From Candidatus Elarobacter sp. (GTDB lineage: Bacteria > Vulcanimicrobiota > Vulcanimicrobiia > Vulcanimicrobiales > Vulcanimicrobiaceae): 8,864 nucleotides of DNA. Where the stretch lies: contig JASLGJ010000315.1 in NCBI GenBank assembly GCA_030150085.1, positions 1 to 8,864 of the forward strand, read 5' to 3'. This document shows positions 7,168 through 8,864 of this stretch, one piece after another. How positions within the stretch are numbered: the stretch's first letter is position 1; each line of letters opens with the position of its first letter. The translations under genes and the position numbers were made by a program. The notes under the pieces are model-generated. The model searched no databases and was not told where the DNA came from. It saw nothing but the letters and a program-made list of their open reading frames with translations.

Positions 7168-7174
7168 GGTGAGC

Positions 7175-7201
7175 TTAGCAGTCCTCGCCCGGGAGTGCCA
7201 G
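7175..7201 (-). promoter_or_regulatory. CIRCE operator (HrcA binding site) upstream of hrcA
   Basis: On the plus strand the half sites TTAGCAGTC and GAGTGCCAG are separated by exactly 9 bp. The CIRCE consensus is TTAGCACTC-N9-GAGTGCTAA, so 15 of 18 bases match (one mismatch left, two right). It lies between a sigma70-like promoter and the hrcA ATG, ending 7 bp before the start codon, which is the classical position for HrcA autorepression. The spacing and location make chance unlikely. Confidence 0.92.
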
Positions 7202-7211
7202 GCGTCACCTC

Positions 7212-7240
7212 AGCGTACCACCCCGGTGGGCGGGGGTCAA
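7212..7240 (-). promoter_or_regulatory. Predicted sigma70-type promoter of hrcA-dnaJ
   Basis: On the minus strand TTGACC (7240-7235) and TACGCT (7217-7212) are separated by 17 bp, the optimal spacing. The -35 matches 5 of 6 consensus bases; the -10 keeps T, A and the final T. The predicted transcription start falls at or just before the CIRCE element, so HrcA would block initiation. The -35 box covers the TGA stop of the membrane protein gene at 7237. Confidence 0.7.
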
Positions 7241-7704
7241 GGCAGCCCGCCGGTGTCCCGCCGGGCGACCGTCGCGGTGGCCTCCGAGAGCACGATCCCG
7301 TAGAAGACGACCGTGCCGAGCAGGCCCTCCCAGAACGGCTGGACGTTCTCGGCCCCGGTCACCGGCACGACGACGTCGTTGAGCGCCCACCAGACGACCA
7401 GCCCGTAGCCGATTCCCCACAGCAGCGAGGTCGGCGCCCGGCGCATCGAGCCGAAGCGCAGCGCGAGCAGGCCGTAGACGACCCCGAAGGCGGCCGCGAC
7501 CAGGAAGTACAGGACCGCCCCCAGGGCCGCGACCGGGAAGGCGTCGGGGGCGCCGCGCAGCGGCGGCAGCGCGCGCGGGATCTGCGCGAAGAACGTGCCG
7601 AGCGTCGTCTCGTGGAGCCACGCGACGGCGACGACCGCGTAGAACAGCGCGCTCGTCACCCCCGCGATCAGGCCGCCGTACAAACCGTAGGACCATCGGG
7701 CCAT
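7237..7704 (-). CDS. Small multi-pass membrane protein, function unknown
   Basis: A 155-residue protein with about four hydrophobic segments: 10-30, 58-82, 92-113 (GIGYGLVVWWAL) and 124-146. It starts with MARWSYGLYGGLIAGV and lacks a cleavable signal, so it is probably an inner membrane protein. The loop between segments 1 and 2 is Pro-rich (PRALPPLRGAP). A basic patch (RFGSMRRAP, 83-91) after segment 2 and RR at 148-149 suggest that both these ends face the cytoplasm. The ATG at 7704 is supported by GGAGG 8 nt upstream. I do not recognise a family and see no catalytic motif. It diverges from acetyl-CoA synthetase and runs towards hrcA, with its stop inside the hrcA promoter. It may be part of a larger hydrophobic DUF family, but I cannot name one. 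Confidence 0.8.
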   Translation of the reverse strand: MARWSYGLYGGLIAGVTSALFYAVVAVAWLHETTLGTFFAQIPRALPPLRGAPDAFPVAALGAVLYFLVAAAFGVVYGLLALRFGSMRRAPTSLLWGIGYGLVVWWALNDVVVPVTGAENVQPFWEGLLGTVVFYGIVLSEATATVARRDTGGLP

Positions 7705-7764
7705 GTCGCGGTCCTCCCCTTCGGTATCGAGGGGCCGCCGACCCGCGAAAACGAATGCCGCGGT

Positions 7765-8864
7765 ATGTCGACGCCCACGCACAGCGATGCCATCGAGGCG
7801 CTCTTCAGCGAAGCGCGCCGCTTCCCGCCGCCGCCGGAGTTCGCCGCCCAGGCCAACGCCAAGCCGGGCATCCACGAGGAGGCCGAGCGGGACTACCTCG
7901 CCTGGTGGAAGTCGTGGGCCGACAAGCTCGAGTGGATGACCCCGCCCACCCAAGTGCTGGAGTGGGAGGAGCCCTTCGCGCGCTGGTTCGCCGACGGCGA
8001 GCTCAACGCGTCGGTCAACGCGCTGGACCGCCACGTCCGCGCGGGCCGGGCGGCGAAAGTGGCGTTCTACTACGAGGGCGAGCCGGGCGACCGCTGGAGC
8101 GTGACCTACGGCCAGCTCCTCGACGAGGTCTGCCGCTTCGCCAACGGCCTGCGCAAGCTGGGCGTGAAGAAAGGCGACCGGGTCGCGATCTACATGCCGA
8201 TGATCGTCGAGCTGCCGGTCGCGATGCTGGCCTGCGCGCGCATCGGCGCGGCGCACTCGGTGATCTTCGGCGGCTTCTCGTCCGACGCGATCGTCGACCG
8301 CGTCAACGACTCGCAGTGCGTGGCGCTGATCACCGCCGACCAGGGCTGGCGGCGCGGCAAGAAGGTGCCGCTCAAGGCGACCGTCGACGAAGCCATCGGC
8401 AAGGGCCTGCCCTCGCTGAAGCACGTGATCGTGGCCAAGCGCGTCGGCGACCCGGTCGACATGGCCGCGGGGCGCGACGTGTGGTGGGACGACGTCGTGA
8501 AGGACCAGCCCTCGGCGTGCGAGCCCGAGCCGATGAACGCCGAGGACCTGCTCTACCTGCTCTACACCTCGGGCACGACCGCCAAACCGAAGGGCATCAA
8601 GCACACCACGGGCGGCTACCTGACCGGCGTCACCGCGACCCACAAGCTCGTCTTCGACCTGAAGGAAGACACCGACGTGTACTGGTGCGCGGCCGACATC
8701 GGCTGGGTGACCGGGCACTCCTACATCGTCTACGGCCCGCTCTGCAACGGCGCGACCAGCGTGATCTACGAAGGCACGCCCGACTACCCCGACAAGGACC
8801 GCCTGTGGGAGATCGTCGAGCGCTACAAGGTCACGATCCTCTACACCGCGCCGACCGCGATCCG
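7765..8864 (+). CDS. acs: Acetyl-CoA synthetase (AMP-forming), N-terminal 366 residues
   Basis: The first 366 codons of an acyl-adenylate-forming enzyme of about 650 residues, cut by the right edge. The N-terminal ACS part (DYLAWWKSWADKLEW, FARWFADGELNASVNALDRH) is followed by KKGDRVAIYMPM, IGAAHSVIFGGFSSDAI, the phosphate-binding motif YTSGTTAKPKG (267-277), KHTTGGYL and WVTGHSYIVYGPL (from 314). These segments are specific to acetyl-CoA synthetase rather than other acyl-CoA ligases. It converts acetate, ATP and CoA to acetyl-CoA through acetyl-AMP in the cytoplasm. The C-terminal domain with the acetylatable lysine lies outside the window. The motif variant GTTAKPKG is, from memory, a lineage variant in high-GC bacteria and not a defect. 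The ATG at 7765 is the only suitable start, with no clear Shine-Dalgarno, so it may be leaderless or weakly initiated. It is transcribed away from the membrane protein gene, 60 bp off. Confidence 0.95.
   Translation, partial: MSTPTHSDAIEALFSEARRFPPPPEFAAQANAKPGIHEEAERDYLAWWKSWADKLEWMTPPTQVLEWEEPFARWFADGELNASVNALDRHVRAGRAAKVAFYYEGEPGDRWSVTYGQLLDEVCRFANGLRKLGVKKGDRVAIYMPMIVELPVAMLACARIGAAHSVIFGGFSSDAIVDRVNDSQCVALITADQGWRRGKKVPLKATVDEAIGKGLPSLKHVIVAKRVGDPVDMAAGRDVWWDDVVKDQPSACEPEPMNAEDLLYLLYTSGTTAKPKGIKHTTGGYLTGVTATHKLVFDLKEDTDVYWCAADIGWVTGHSYIVYGPLCNGATSVIYEGTPDYPDKDRLWEIVERYKVTILYTAPTAI

Noticed and set aside
7705..7764. A bidirectional promoter between the membrane protein gene and acetyl-CoA synthetase
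   Set aside because: The gap is only 60 bp and I could not find a convincing -35/-10 pair on either strand, so none is annotated.
8563..8595. Altered phosphate-binding motif (GTTAKPKG instead of GSTGKPKG) as a defect in acetyl-CoA synthetase
   Set aside because: The Lys and Gly that matter are present, and this variant occurs in apparently normal acetyl-CoA synthetases of high-GC bacteria as far as I recall.
7705..8718. A minus-strand extension of the membrane protein gene to an upstream start at 8718
   Set aside because: The extension runs antisense through acetyl-CoA synthetase and gives low-complexity protein. The ATG at 7704 has a GGAGG and begins the hydrophobic protein.

Overview
This is a high-GC bacterial chromosome segment (roughly two thirds G+C or more by eye) with seven genes on the minus strand and one on the plus strand. 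Coding is dense, GTG and TTG starts are common, and no mobile element, tRNA, rRNA or CRISPR array was seen. A CIRCE operator controlling hrcA-dnaJ and a high-GC-type acetyl-CoA synthetase indicate a bacterium. Gene style would fit an uncultivated high-GC lineage such as Eremiobacterota (WPS-2), or a Chloroflexota- or Actinomycetota-like organism, but this placement is a guess.

Right part (7237-8864): a 155-residue membrane protein gene (minus) and the first 366 codons of acetyl-CoA synthetase (plus, cut by the window) diverge from a 60-bp gap. Middle (4962-7240): a compact heat-shock operon, hrcA then dnaJ, read leftwards. It starts from a sigma70-type promoter (TTGACC, 17 bp, TACGCT) followed by a CIRCE operator matching 15 of 18 consensus bases. 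grpE and dnaK are not between hrcA and dnaJ.

Left part (1-4735): the most interesting region, a tightly coupled five-gene operon read leftwards. In order it encodes a type III-fold decarboxylase homologue, a spermidine-synthase-fold protein, a class I SAM methyltransferase, a second diverged spermidine-synthase-fold protein, and an ATP-grasp ligase cut by the window's left edge. The first three junctions are identical 4-bp GTGA stop/start overlaps and the fourth is a 23-bp gap with a perfect GGAGG. This layout suggests one pathway making a small amine- or amino-acid-derived compound, in which amine-type transferases build and methylate a scaffold and the ATP-grasp enzyme joins it to a carboxylate.

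Several catalytic positions are altered. The decarboxylase homologue has Met where the PLP lysine belongs, plus Tyr for the ring-stacking His and Thr for the catalytic Cys. Both spermidine-synthase-like proteins have lost the Asp of the GGGDGG motif (Pro in one, Asn in the other) while keeping the later catalytic Asp. The cluster is therefore unlikely to be ordinary polyamine synthesis. I do not recognise it as a described pathway, and its product is unknown.
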